Source: Rugalucina vietnamica (taxonomy: Eukaryota; Mollusca; Bivalvia; Lucinida; Lucinidae). Taken from it: DNA of 64,000 bases. Shown here in pieces: positions 34,140 through 48,200 of this stretch. The notes beneath the pieces were generated by a model that was not told the origin of the DNA, ran no database searches, and saw only the letters and a list, made by a program, of their open reading frames with translations. Each line of letters starts with the position of its first letter. Position 1 is the stretch's first letter. The stretch covers positions 2,707,151 to 2,771,150 of the forward strand of contig OZ024878.1 in assembly GCA_964017185.1 (NCBI GenBank), given 5' to 3'. A program made the translations under genes and the position numbers.

Positions 34140-37100
34140 ATGAAAACAGTATACATAATTGTTAATACATTACTTATTGTAACATTACAGAGTGTACATG
34201 GAATTAGTGATTGTAAGTTAGTGCTTTGAATTTACAAAACCCCAAACCCACTATAAACCAGTATTTTGAACAAATACGATGGCCGAGCATCCGTGTTATG
34301 ATCGTTACGTTAATACACGTTTATATACAAGAAAGTGTTGTTTATGAAGCTTGTAGGCGCGATAGCATAGTATTGTCCTTTATCAGGCAACTAGGATAAA
34401 ATACAAACCGTTCCCCAGCGGATCATCTATTGTGATTTTGTAATACTCTACTATTGGCATACAGTTAAGCGTATTCCATTTGTGTATTCTACTTGGGATT
34501 TTGGAACGCTAAGAATAAAATCTTATGAAACATTTCAAAAGATTGTTATAAATTTTGACAAAAACATTATACCAACAATTTAATGAAGAAAACATAATAA
34601 ATGCACAAGTAAGCAAAGGGTTGTAACCGTTGACTGCACAAAGAAAATTACCCATACAACTGTGAAAATTCAATAGAAAAATTTCGGAGGCCAAAGGTGA
34701 GCACAACTTCTCAGAAAACACCAAGACAGTAACGATTTTTTCAAAAGATATAGTTTTGAGCGACCAGTTTCAGAAAATGCTGAAAAAAGTCAAATGGCAG
34801 CACAGAAAACTCGACCACCTTTGGTTAACATTGCGTGTACCATCCCCTCTGTCGAATAACAAGTTGGCACCTTCTGATCATGGAAGCATTTGAAGTTCAA
34901 GATCATTTATACTCACAGACAAAATTGGAAACACTGATAAAAAATGTAGCTAACGTTATGCTATATTCATGATATTGTAGCGCATACCCATCAAATTCAT
35001 AAAATTGAAGAATTTTTTGTTTGTTTGTTTCTATAACGCTTAGTCCTTTTTATTTGGCCTAACAAATGTATACTAAGAGAAATGTTCATTTTTTAGATAT
35101 TAAAAGTAGTCACAAATACACTTTGAAACTTCAACATAGAAAGGCTTAGCTTCTAGTATATGCAATGCTTATGTTACTTTGGAACTGTCCGAGAGAACAT
35201 ATAAACATGACCCTGCAATGCGGCATACATATGTTTTGATAGAGATTAAGAACCAAGATAACCTATGAAGCTGGCTGAACAAAGATTTCATGTCCATGAA
35301 ATGTATACCCTCAAAAACCTTACCTTTATATGCATTATATTAAAACTGGGATATACAGTGGTATGGGTATACAGTGGTATACCTCTTTGTCTTATGATTG
35401 GCCTAAAACATAGATTGTAGTTCTCGTTTGTACCTCCAAAGCGCGGCGGTTAAAAAGTGTACCCGCAATCAATGTGTTTAGCAAAAGTTGAAACATATTT
35501 GATATCTTTGAAAAAAATAGCTAAAAGTATCGAAAGTATCTGTACGTTTATTGCATGGATATTACGGCTGATTTTCAGATTATCTAGATGAGCATTGCGG
35601 GGGTGCAATGCCAAGTTTTAGACAAGCCCGACTGCAGCTGACACGGGATTACCCAACACAGTCGGGTCCCTACCACCCCCAGACTACCGGTGTTTACCAA
35701 CCCGACGAGGACTGCCAGTTTAGGCTCATCGCGAGACATGGGTACCACCTGATGGTTTTCTTTACAGTTCTGGATATTCCCAGCCAGGATAACTGCACTA
35801 GTGATTGGCTAGAAATAGTGGATGGCAACTCCACGTCCAATTTATCTTTAACAGGTACAAACTCGACGGACATTCAATAAGTCCTGGGTATTGCATTGTC
35901 TTATTAAACTTAATGTATTGCTCCTCTTTCTATATTCAATACTTGTCGCGTGCATAATAAAACGTAGTAGTTCGTCCAACTGATTGCATGAGTAAATCGT
36001 GCGATGATTTTAGAGAAATTTACTCGTGTCATATAATTCGACAAATAGGTTACCGTATGGGCGACACCTCATTAATACGTTATTGGGTATGGTCTACTTT
36101 TGACCTAGGTAAAAGCTTAAGGTATACAGTTGAGACATTCAACATACATGTTTTCCGTTAGAAAATAAGAAAGAAATCCGAGTTTGTCTAATTCACAGGA
36201 TTGGACAAAATACAGGTAGCTGATTTCTAACGGTAAATATATGACAGCGGTCCGGGCTGACTGAGTTCGACTTTTCTATAAACTCCCTACTTGAACGGAT
36301 GGACTAGCCGAGCACGCCCATATATGAATATTAAAGTTACCGCCTATACAGTGACCTGTTTGCCGAATTATACACTTCTTTTTAGTGTCAGTCATAGTAA
36401 ATAGAATACCTTGCGACTGTTTTAATTTCAGGGAATGGATCAAAATTATTTCGCTGAAATATGTAAATCTAATATAATGTATATGTAAGCAATGATCAGG
36501 AAAGTGGTGAAAAATGGCAATTAGGTACTTATACAAATACATATTTCATAAGCGTACAGAGCAGTTACATTTATTTCCCTAAAGGTGGCCACTCATTTAC
36601 CAGAACTTTCTTTTATACATGTATATTAATACACGCAAAAAGGCACACACTGCACGGACAACTAATCGGCACCAAACCATAACACAGACAGAACCACAAA
36701 AGAAATACATATTTGCATCATATCTAATATTCAAATTACAAAACAGTGTTATTGTTATTTTTTTTTTTTTATTTCAAGACGGAAAAAAATGCGGTAACGT
36801 GTTTCCAAAGGATGTGTTCACAACTGAGGGTCGAGAATTGACAGTGACTTTCCATAGCAATCAATCCATCATAGACTCAAGGTTTGAACTCATTATAACG
36901 GAATATCATACAGGTATTGTCATTAAAATATTTGTTCCAACGGTATAACCTTGATTCAATGTGGTGGTTCTTCTTCGTCGTTTCCATTTCAATCACTGAT
37001 CAATTACTGGTTTCCATCCTTAAATTTTATGAATATCTTTTGCTGCAGTGATGTCTAATCAGATACTTTATTTGCAAGAAGAAGGCAAGGCAGCAAACAA

Positions 37101-38998
37101 ATTTGACCGTCTCGAATCGCTCAGCATACAACAACAAACGAATATAGAAGCCTCCGTGGTGCAGTGGTTATGTCACTCGCCTTGTAAACCAGGGGTCGCA
37201 GGTTCGATCCCGGGCTTCTCCAGTCCGTCGGATGGGATTATAAACCGAGGTCCCGTCTCCATATGACCTTAGCTGTTGGTGGGACGTCAAACCCGAATCA
37301 ACCAACCAACCAAACGAATATACCTTTAAGTATAAACTTGCGATTATGGTAACCGTTACATTTGACAGACATCAGACAAACAGAGAACCCTTACTAAAAG
37401 CAAACCATACAGCCCGTCCTCAGAGCGAGTCACATGCTTAGCCCGTTATTTTCACTCATTACAGGTAAGTGCTCTGTTTCGGAGCACATGTGTCGCAATG
37501 GGCGGTGTGTATCAAACACATGCTCAGCCCGTTATTTTCACCCATTACAGGTAATTGCTCTGTTTCGGAGCACATGTGTCGCAATGGGCGATGTGTATCA
37601 AACCTGATCACGGGATGCGGCGGTGGCAACGGAAATAACCCGTGTGGTGATTGGTCAGACTGTGATACTATAACACTGAAAACTTGTAAGTCATGAGCCT
37701 TCGCATGAGAAGACTAACAATGTATCTGGGTTTCCGACCAGATCCGACACAAGCCAGGCTGTACAGCTCTAGAAGCAGGCTAGAAACCTGAAATTTCAGA
37801 TTTAGAAAGACGATGCATTGTACAATCTACATGTTTGAGGTGAAAACAAAGATGCAGATCTGCGCCTTTGCTTTCGTATATGCAGGTTGTTGGTTTTCTT
37901 ATACAGCGGCTAAGATAATTTTTCGAAAGTTTACATAGGTTTTTCTATTACATACACCGGTAATGGCGGAAACCGTTAACTGAGCCGCCTCTTGGGAAAA
38001 CCAACAGTGTGGTTTCCGAACAGGTCTGACACAATCCGTCCTGTACAGTCTCAGAAGATGGTAAGAAGCTTGAAATTTTAAATTTAGAATGTAGAGGAAT
38101 TTTACTATCCGTGTAGCGAAAACCAAAGCGCTGATAAGCTTCGCGGTTGCGCCTTTGTTTTCGCCTATGCAGATTGTTGTTTTTTCCCTGTGGCGGCTAA
38201 ATTAATACATCAAATTATCTAGCAGTTATCTACATAAATATCTCGTATATTGACTCGTTTCAAAACATGGTTTTGTCCCATTATTTGTTATATATCTTTT
38301 CATACTGCAGCACCCTCTCACGAGTATTATGTGCAGTCGCGCTGTCAGTGCAAGTCTATTAATATAGACAACTGGTTTACAATTTCTATTTATAATCCGT
38401 GCATTGTTGATTGTCACCTCCCCGTGACCAACTTTGTCCCATGTACCTGTTAAGTTAACGGAACACGGAACCAAAGTGACCTTTGCCACGACATGTTTAC
38501 ATAATTGGATTATAATGTTTGACATAATTGTTGTTTTTGTCATTTCCTTATTTTGATTTCACGGAGATGTATGCGTTTAAGATTGCTCCAGTGTATTATT
38601 TGTCCGGGAATGGAACAATATTAGGTATCGGCTTAAAAGTAGTTGGACATTAAAATATCAATCATGTATGCCTGACACTGACACACTTAGGCATTTAACT
38701 AAGATGTACGGTCTAGAATGTTCTCAATATTATCAAATTATCATAATATTACAAAACAAACACTTATTTAATATCAACTTAACTTGGGAAATTTTTGGCA
38801 ACAGACAAAATAGGAAGAGTTAACACAAAATAAAATTTTACTTTCAGACTATCTTGATGAACACTGTAATGAGACTCTATATGTTAATGGCAATACCGGT
38901 CCTCTTCTACTAAACCTGACAAGGCACGCCTATTACAAGCCCAACATGAAATGTGAGGTACAGGAAATTTAAATAAGCTCCAGTGCATCATCATCATC

Positions 38999-39051
<53 letters not shown>

Positions 39052-39115
39052 TATCATCACCATCATCATTTTTATCATCATCATCATCATCATCATCATC
39101 ATTACCATCATCATT

Positions 39116-39154
<39 letters not shown>

Positions 39155-39212
39155 GTCGTCGTCGTCGTCGTCGTCCTCGTCACCATCGTCGTCGTCGTCG
39201 TCGACGTCGTCG

Positions 39213-39269
<57 letters not shown>

Positions 39270-42200
39270 ACCTACGAATATGAAATTCGTAACTAAGAGA
39301 TGTAGCATTGCTTGAAAACACCTCACGTCCCTGGTGGGATTCGAACCAGGAACTCCATTGACTGAAATCCAATTCTCTAAACACTTTGTCAAAATTGTCG
39401 ACTCCCTGACGAAGTATGTCAGAGATTGTATTTATCTGATACAGATTGTACTTGCCTGATACAGTGTATTGAAAAGCTGTGCTATCGATAGAAGCAACGC
39501 ATTGTGTTTTTATTGTGTTTTATTATTATTGCTAGGTGACTCTTACTGCAGTAGACCTCAGTGGACAAGGCAGCAGTAGTGTAGACCACAGTAGATTGAT
39601 GGTCTACCTGAGCAGTATAGACATAGAGAACCAGGGTCAGTGTAAATATGACTGGGTCGAAGTTGATGACGGGAGTAGTAGGACAACTGCTGATTTCTCT
39701 AGTACGTTTAACCTATATATGAGCCGTCTCGTGAGAAAACCAATAATGTGGTTTTTGAACAGGTCCGACACAAATCAGACTGCACAGTCACTGAAGCAGG
39801 CTAGAGGCTTGAAATGTTTGATTTAAAGAGAAGAGGGATTGTACTATTTGTGTAGCGGAGCTGATCTGCGCCTTTGTTTTCGCCTATGCAGAGTGTTGGT
39901 TTTCCCATGGGGCGGCTCAATTATTATTTCTATCTCTTTATAATACTTTATTAAAAAGGTTTTGGATTTGCCCCGTATCATTTGTCTTTCATTTTAGACT
40001 GATTTTTTAGTTAACATGTATACATTTTACTCGAGTTGTTATACGAACTGGATCGCTTATACGAGAATAAGTGTGAGATCCAACAATACAGTAGATGGTT
40101 TTCGAAAAGTAGACTCAAATATTGAATAGGACAAGCATTATTTACTTCAAACGCAGATTTGTATTAGAAAAAGCGGTAGGATTGTACAATGTGCGTAGAG
40201 GAAAACTGGTTTATTCAGGGGGTAGCAGGCTTGGGGTCAATTATTTTGAAAAGTAATTAATTGAATTACAATTTCATTGACATTTGTTCAGTTAAATTAC
40301 AATTACTAGGCATTTCAGCAAAGTAATTCATTACATACACTAACTTAGCCTAATGTAATTTATTACATACAATAACTTTGCATTGAGTGTTGAGACGCAT
40401 TAAACTTTCAAGTCCCAAAATAATCATAAATGGAAGTAAAGTTCGAGAACACTTGTAGCAATAATGATTGAGAATTATCTGACAGGAACCTTTTGTACTA
40501 TCCCATCAAATGTCAAAATATTATTTGCAAATATAATAACACCTTGTAATAATGGTTAATAATTAGGAGTCTAGGAAGCAGTATATCTGTTCTCACATGA
40601 CTGTAAAATTTGTTGACTCTCACGCTAAAGCACATTATAAATTAGTTATAACATGATAAAGAATTTTGATCAATAATTTCCATCAGCTTCCCATTTGGAA
40701 AACATAGTATTCAAGGTCACTCCACCTTTGATGTATTAGAATTACTCATGTATTTGAATTGAAAAGAAGCAGTTTAATTTTGTGACCATTTTGGTTAAAA
40801 TGACTTCAAAACCTTTAAATAGCCTAAAACACTACTCCAAAAAGCATCTTATTCAATTATGAATCTTTCAGTGAGGTGTGTAAAATAAGCAACAAGAAAT
40901 GCTGCAGGCAATACACCAATTAAGTGCACAAAAGAAAAGATAATAATTGTTTGAGTTTTCACACTTCTTTGTTTAATAATTGTTTGATGTCACAGTGTGT
41001 TTAAAAGATGATAAATAGCTCATCAGTTAGGAAAGGGTTAAAAGTACCAAAGACTTACTTACATCTGTAGACGAAGAAACAGTTTTAATAGATAAAGAGA
41101 CAAATTTTAACTACAGTCACTACAGGGCTAACTGATGTCTAGGGGAAAGTATCTCATTTGAATACTGTATGATCGATCAGATACTTCAATAAGACATGCA
41201 ACGAAAAACGATTCAACAGGATAATCTGCAGTGCACTCTTACAATATTGATCTCTAAATACATGTAAGAGATACTTTTTCTCTAAAGTAATTCAAAGTAA
41301 TTCAAAGTAATATTAATTTCTCTCGTTTTTGACACTGTAATTCATTACATTTCAATTATTGTAATTAAAGTAAAGACTGAATTACAATTATTTCAATTAT
41401 TTTGAAAAATGTAATTAAATTGCAATTAATTACAATTACAATTTTAATTACCCCAACCCTGGGGGGTGGTAGATAATCATTTAGTACACTCCAAAATAGA
41501 CTATTGTGTACATGCATTTTAACATAAATCTAAATCATTGTGTGTTACATTTAGGTGGTAAACTGTGTGGCAACACGGCCCCGACTAACACGTATAGATC
41601 ACTTGGTAAATCTATGACGGTGTATTTTCAAAGTGATGGGTCAGACCAGTTCAGCGGGTTTAAAATGGTTGTAACTCCATTCCATACAGGTAAACTTGTT
41701 ATTAGGAAGATAAGCCATCAGGTAGTAAGAAAAAAAGGAACCAGTAATTGACACATTTAAATATAAACCTGACCCATTTTACCCTATTTTTAGATTAGTG
41801 GTCTGCCAATTTTTTTGCTGTATGTATAATATTTCCGTCAGAGAGAACGTAAAGTAAAGTAAAGCCTTGGTTTTCTAAAGTCACAATCTGTACATATGTC
41901 TATGACTTAAATGCTTTACTTGAAAGGCCTATAGGACTTTTCATAGCTACAACGGAAAAATATTTTCTGTTATACCGAGATTTTTGCAGGAACCTGTTTG
42001 TCAGATGAACATCAGTGTGCGGATGATAGGTGTATCTCTAGTGAGGCCACGTGTCTGGGTTATAACACATGCGGAGATGGGTCAGACTGTCCTCTACCTC
42101 AACCGCCTGCTTCTATAACGTCGGGTAAGTGATCATTTGTCTGTAAGCAACTTGACGTCATTTGCGCTAAAGTGGCCCATATACTGCTAATACCAATTTA

Positions 42201-45200
42201 CCAATAATAGACGTATCTCTAGTAAGGCCACGTGTCTGGGGTATAACACATGCGGAGATGTGTCAGACTGTCCTCTACCTCAACCGCCTGCAACGTCCGG
42301 TAAGTGATCATTTGTTTGTAAGCAACTTGACGTCCTTTGCGCTAAAGTGGCCCATATACTACAAATACCAATTTACCAACAATATATGTTTCTTTAGTGA
42401 GGCCACGTGTCTGTGGTATAACACATGCGGAGATGTATCAGACTGTCCTCTACCTCAGCCTCCTGCGTCTATAACGTCCGGTAAATTGTCATTTGTCTGT
42501 AAGCAACTTGACGTCATTGGCGCTAAAGTGGCCCATATACTACTAATACCAATTTACCAATGATAGACGTATCTCTAGTGAGGCCACGTGTCTGGGGTAT
42601 AACACATGCGGAGATGTATTAGACTGTCCTCTACCTCAGCCGCCTGCATCTATAACGTCCGGTAAGTGAGCATTTGTCTGTAAGCAACTTGACGTTATTT
42701 GCACTAAAGTGGCCCATATACTACTAATACCAATGTACCAATGATAGATGTATCTCTAGTGGTGAGGCCACGTGTCTTGGGTATAACACATGCGGAGATG
42801 GGTCAGACTGTCCTCTACCTCAACCGCCTGCGTCTATAACGTCCGGTAAGTGATCAACTTGGCGTCATTTGCCAATTAACCAATGATAGACGTATCTCTA
42901 GTGGTGAGGCCACGTGTCTGGGGTATAACACATGCGGAGATGGGTCAGACTGTTCTCTACCTCAGACGCCTGCATCTATAACGTCAAGTATTATAATTCT
43001 GTCAGAAACTGCAATGACCATCTAATATCCATATCCCAACTTAGTCCCCTTCAACATAGGCGATATTTCAAAACTTTATGATGTATAGACGCTGAATAAA
43101 AAGGTACAAGTAGGCAAAGATCAGGAAAAGGCGCAATCAGAAAGAGATTCCCACTCCAAAAACCGAGGTGGGAAAAAAACAAACTAACAATCAGGCACTT
43201 ATACCATGAAACATATCGTAAGCCGAATGAGCAGCTATTTTCCCAATAGGTGGCCACTCAGTTACCTTAGCTTAATAAAAAATATGAAAACATACATAAG
43301 GTGCTAACAGCACAAAAAAAAATTAAACACCAAGACATAAAACAAAATGAACCACCACAGAAGTATCGCCTTGGAACGATCAGTAACACAAAGTTGTAGA
43401 ACAATTTTCGTAAGTTTGATTTTTATTCATGCTAACTTTTAGTTAAAAAGTATGTCCGTATAAAGAAAAAATAGGCTGCTTGTGTCTCAGCCAATGCTCA
43501 TAATCGACTGACCGACCACACAATTGCTGATTGACCGCTTCGACGGCTAGCCTTAAAATGAACAGTGGATTAGTCCATTATAAAAATCCTGATACATGTA
43601 AGTTAGATTGTTTACTTGGATGGTTATATGCAAGGGTCATTGCATCTTCAGTGTTGGGTAGAAGTCCAACAAAGAGGAGGTGACGTCCCGACATTCTCAA
43701 AGCTATTGACTGAAGCATACAAAGATAAAAGTAAGCAATGGTCAGGAAATGGCGAAATCAAAGAAACTGCCACTCCAAAAGCATCAAATGAAACAAACAA
43801 TTCTTCTATTGACATGCAAGCAAAGAGTCCAAATATCCATTGTCTTTACTCCCAAAAATTTATGCTATCGGAACAATTTAACCTTTCCTTACAAATAAAG
43901 ATAAAATGATCCTTTAAAAGCAGTGAGCATATTGATTAGAAAAGGGATGAGCCATACCGCGATTTTGGCTACTCAAGCCTTATCAGTGACCCAAAAGATT
44001 TGGCAGCATGACATCACTGGGTGCTTCCTTCGTCCCGATATAAAAAGGTTTTGTTTGACTTTTTCTATAGGTCCCGATAGGATTTGGTTTTGTTTGATTC
44101 CGGTATCAGATTTTTTTCTACAATAATTCCTAGAATTTGGTCAAAGATTTGATTTGATTCTTATTTATGACGTCATTGAAAGAATTTCAATTCATAATAT
44201 AGTGCTTTGAATGCAATTTTATAGTAAGATTCCATTTGATTCGTTAAAAATGAAGTAATTTAAGCAATTTACGTTATAATCGACTCTATTTTGTGGAGAT
44301 TTACTGTGTTAAAGAAGTAGAACAAAATCCGTTACCAAAAAGTCAAACAAAACCTTTTTATATCGGGACCAAGGAAGCACCCAGTGATGACATGGAGCCA
44401 AAATGAATACTCTCCAAACTTCACTCTTTAGGATGCAAGATATGCTGGTGGTACCGACATTAAAGGGCAACTAATCTTACTACATCTAATGTCTCTATGC
44501 CGTAATACATGTATTGATCGAATAACAGATGCTTCGTTTTAGATTAACCACAGCAGTATTTTCGTATTTTTCGACAAATTGTTTTCCCTAATATAGAGTT
44601 TTCCACATTCTAATTTTAATTTTCATTTAATGTTGCTTTTTCCTTCAGTGTATCTTGATGCTCGGTGTTATAGTAACGAGCGCCTTCCTATCCATGGTCA
44701 AATTCGCCTGCAACTGACTAGAAGTGCGACCTATTCACCACACTTAAGCTGTTACCAAACATTCGAGGCTGGGCTCGGACAGAGAATGATGGTGTATTTC
44801 CGAAGTCTAAATATAGAAAATCAGGGCACGTGCAGCTATGACTGGGTGGAGCTTGATAATGGTGCATCAAGATCTAGCGGATACATTAACGGTATAATTT
44901 TAACTATGCCCTTACTTTACTGGTATAGTTTCTTGACTACGTCCTTACATTAATGCTAGTATTTCTTAACTATGTCCTTACTTTACTAAATATTTCGATC
45001 GTTTCATCGAGTAGATCGAAATAGTTGTCTATGCGACACGTGAGCGCGACTAATTTGTCGTAGTATACTGGAGGTTATGCACGGGCGATTCAGTGAGTGA
45101 GCGGTTTACTGTGATTTTGAGGGCACTCTCTCGAAGTGAACAGCTTTGTACCAAACTTTGTATAGATATGATGATCTTAAGGTGTTAGATTGCCACCTTC

Positions 45201-48200
45201 CCTCTAGGAATATACTGCAAGGCACGTAATCTTCAGCTTTTTTAACCGAAACGCTAGCAAAAAATAAGGGCTGGTTGAGGTATGTTTTGCTGGGCGGCGG
45301 GTATTCTGTACGGGGTCGAGATCATCCACAGTAGACCTCTGAAAGTGACCCAGCGATTGTCAGATATTTCAGCTACACATTTAAATCAAGGCACACTAAT
45401 TTTGGTCTTTCAAATTTATCCTTCAACCGCATATTTATCTTACGTAACAAGCAATCCGTCAGTGCTGTCACTTTCTCATGTTCACTGTTCACTTCACAAT
45501 AAAGTGCGCCACATTGCATCAAATGTGTTGTTTTTGATTTGTTGCCGAAGTGAAGAATAGACTGGTATAATTTCTTGACTGTAGTATTTCTTGACTATGT
45601 CCTTACTTTACTTAGGAAAATATTTATATACTGATTTATCTTTTCGATATAGGAATGCTTTAATTTAGATGTTCGTCACATTCATAAATGATAGAAAAAG
45701 GAAGGCACACGGATTTGGATAGACTTTACCGAAATTGTCCGTTATGTATGACAAAGAAATGTACTTGAAGACGAATACCACTTTTTAATGGTTTGTCCTG
45801 AATATGAAGATGTACGTTACAATTTCTTTCCAGAAAATATGCTTACAAATGTTAACTTGAACAAGTTTCATAGTTTTATGACATCTAAGAATGAACATGT
45901 TATAACATCATTAGCGAAATATCTTTTTCACTCTTTTCCAAAACGGAAGTATTTACTTGAATAGACATCTTCTCATAGAAGAAGCAAAATACATATTATA
46001 AAGTTTATAGACACATAGGGTATACACAGTGTATTATCCTAAACTGAATAATTAACTGATACATGTAGTATCAATTGTGTTTGACCGTCTTGTGCACTGT
46101 TACGATATATTTTGCATTTTCAGCGTTGTTGATATTAGAAGAAAAGCACACCAACAAAGATACAAACAATGTATTATGTGTAGAGATTGTTATATTGTAT
46201 CATTTTGCTGCACTTTTTGCTGCACTTGTTATATTGTCACTCGTATATGAATGATTATGCCATTGTTTTTCTATTGTGGGGTGGCCTGTATTGGACCTTA
46301 TAATTTATTTCATTGATTCACATGACTCTGAGACTTGATCACTGGCTCTTTGCATTTTTTGCCTCTGAGCTGGCATATTTATCCATATCATCTTCATAGA
46401 GGAGCTCATCTAGTACATCAGTCTGCACCTTAGTGCAGTGTAGAGATATATAGACAATATCTGGACACGGCTATTAATATACAGCGTGTCAATGGCTGAC
46501 TCAAAATGGAATATCAAAAGGTACAAGTAGGCAAAGATCAGGAAAAGGCGCAATCAGAAAACGATTCCCACTCCAAAAAACCGAGGTGGGAAAACACCAA
46601 ACTAACAATCAGGTACTTATACCATCAAAACTTCTTTAAAAAAGGTACAAGTAGGCAAAGATCAGGAAAAGGCGCAATCAGAAAAAGATTCCTATTCCAA
46701 AAACCGAGGTGGGAAAAAACTAAATTAACAATCAGGTACCTATACCATGAAAACATATCGTAAGCCGAATGGGCAGCTATTTTCAGAATAGGTGGCCATT
46801 ACCTAAACTTAACAAAAAATATGAAAACATACATAAGGCGCCAGCGGCACATAAATTTTAAACAACAAGACATAAAACAAAAAGAACAACCACATAATTA
46901 TCGCCTTGGAACGATCAGTAATATAAAATTACTGGCGGGCTTAAAACATGTATAATGTACATTAAAATGCTATGTTATTTTTCCTCAGGTAATAAAATAT
47001 GTGGTAGCACTGCTCCAGTTGGCGTATATCAAACCAGTGGTCGCTATTTGACAGTTTACTTTCACAGTGATGGTTCTGATCAGTTTTCTGGTTTTGATAT
47101 GATCATAACCTCATACCATACCGGTGAGTGTCTACATTACGAAAACTTGCCCATGCAATATACTGATTTTTTTTCTGTAAGTAAACAAGAAAAGAAAACT
47201 CCATGAAAAAATAATATTTTTTTTAAATATTTGCTCAAAACATAGATTATGGGTACACTTTAGAACCGCTTCGGCTAATGAGTACCCACAATCTATTTTT
47301 TCGACCAAAAATAAAAAATATGTAATATAATATACCCCTGCGTACCCCAATTTTACTATATAAAAGTGGGGTTTAAGGGGGTATTCTTTGCACGGACATG
47401 TTTTCCTGATGCCAGAAATCATGGCAGAAACTTTTCTATTCCTGTATTTATACTGCATATAATCTACAAAAGTTGCAACCGATCTTGAATCTAACCAATA
47501 GTGTAATCATTTGCTTAACGACATTACATAAAAGGGCTCCAATATAACATCTTTGTGGCTATATTTGATTTGTTGCACCGCAAACGATCCAATCATCCTC
47601 GATTTTCTTGTATACTCATGAACGTCTCATGCATGCCCACCGATACCCACTGACCAGTGGCAGACAGTTTTACTAGCAAAGGTGCAAATAATCAGAAAGT
47701 GTATGACTTCTTACATTTTTCTCTCAGGTAGCTGCAATTCAGATGAGTCCCAGTGTGCTAACTCCAGGTGTATTCCGAGCAGTATTAAGTGCTCAATCTA
47801 TAACCCCTGTGGTGACTATACTGACTTCCCTAATTGTGGTGGCTCCTCGTTCACTGCGCAGCCAGCACCCAGCAACACAGGTGAGAATCAACGCAACTTT
47901 AGACTTTTTTCCTGGGGGTGACAGTGGCTCGACATTAAGACGATTCCCATAATAAAACTTAAGCCACTCCACCAGAAACTAACAATCTGCATATGCAAAA
48001 CCAAAGTAGTAACTGCACAGCTGATCAGCGCCTTTGTTTTCGCTACACGGATAGTACAATTCCTCTTTTTTCCAAATCCAAAATTTCAAGCCTCTAGCCT
48101 TTTTCTGTAGCTGTACATGCCGGTTTGTGTCAGACCTCGTCGAAAACCAAAACTGTTGGTTTTCTCATTAGAAGGCTCAATTTTCACTTCATTACGAAAA

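Noticed and set aside
37150-37222. Functional tRNA-Thr gene
   Set aside because: A/B boxes and the TGT loop are present, but the acceptor arms do not pair and a SINE body and tail follow; a second diverged copy is at 3557.
38884-39384. Long Met-rich and His-rich open frames on both strands
   Set aside because: They simply translate the CAT/CGT microsatellite inside intron 5 of the CUB/LDLa gene.
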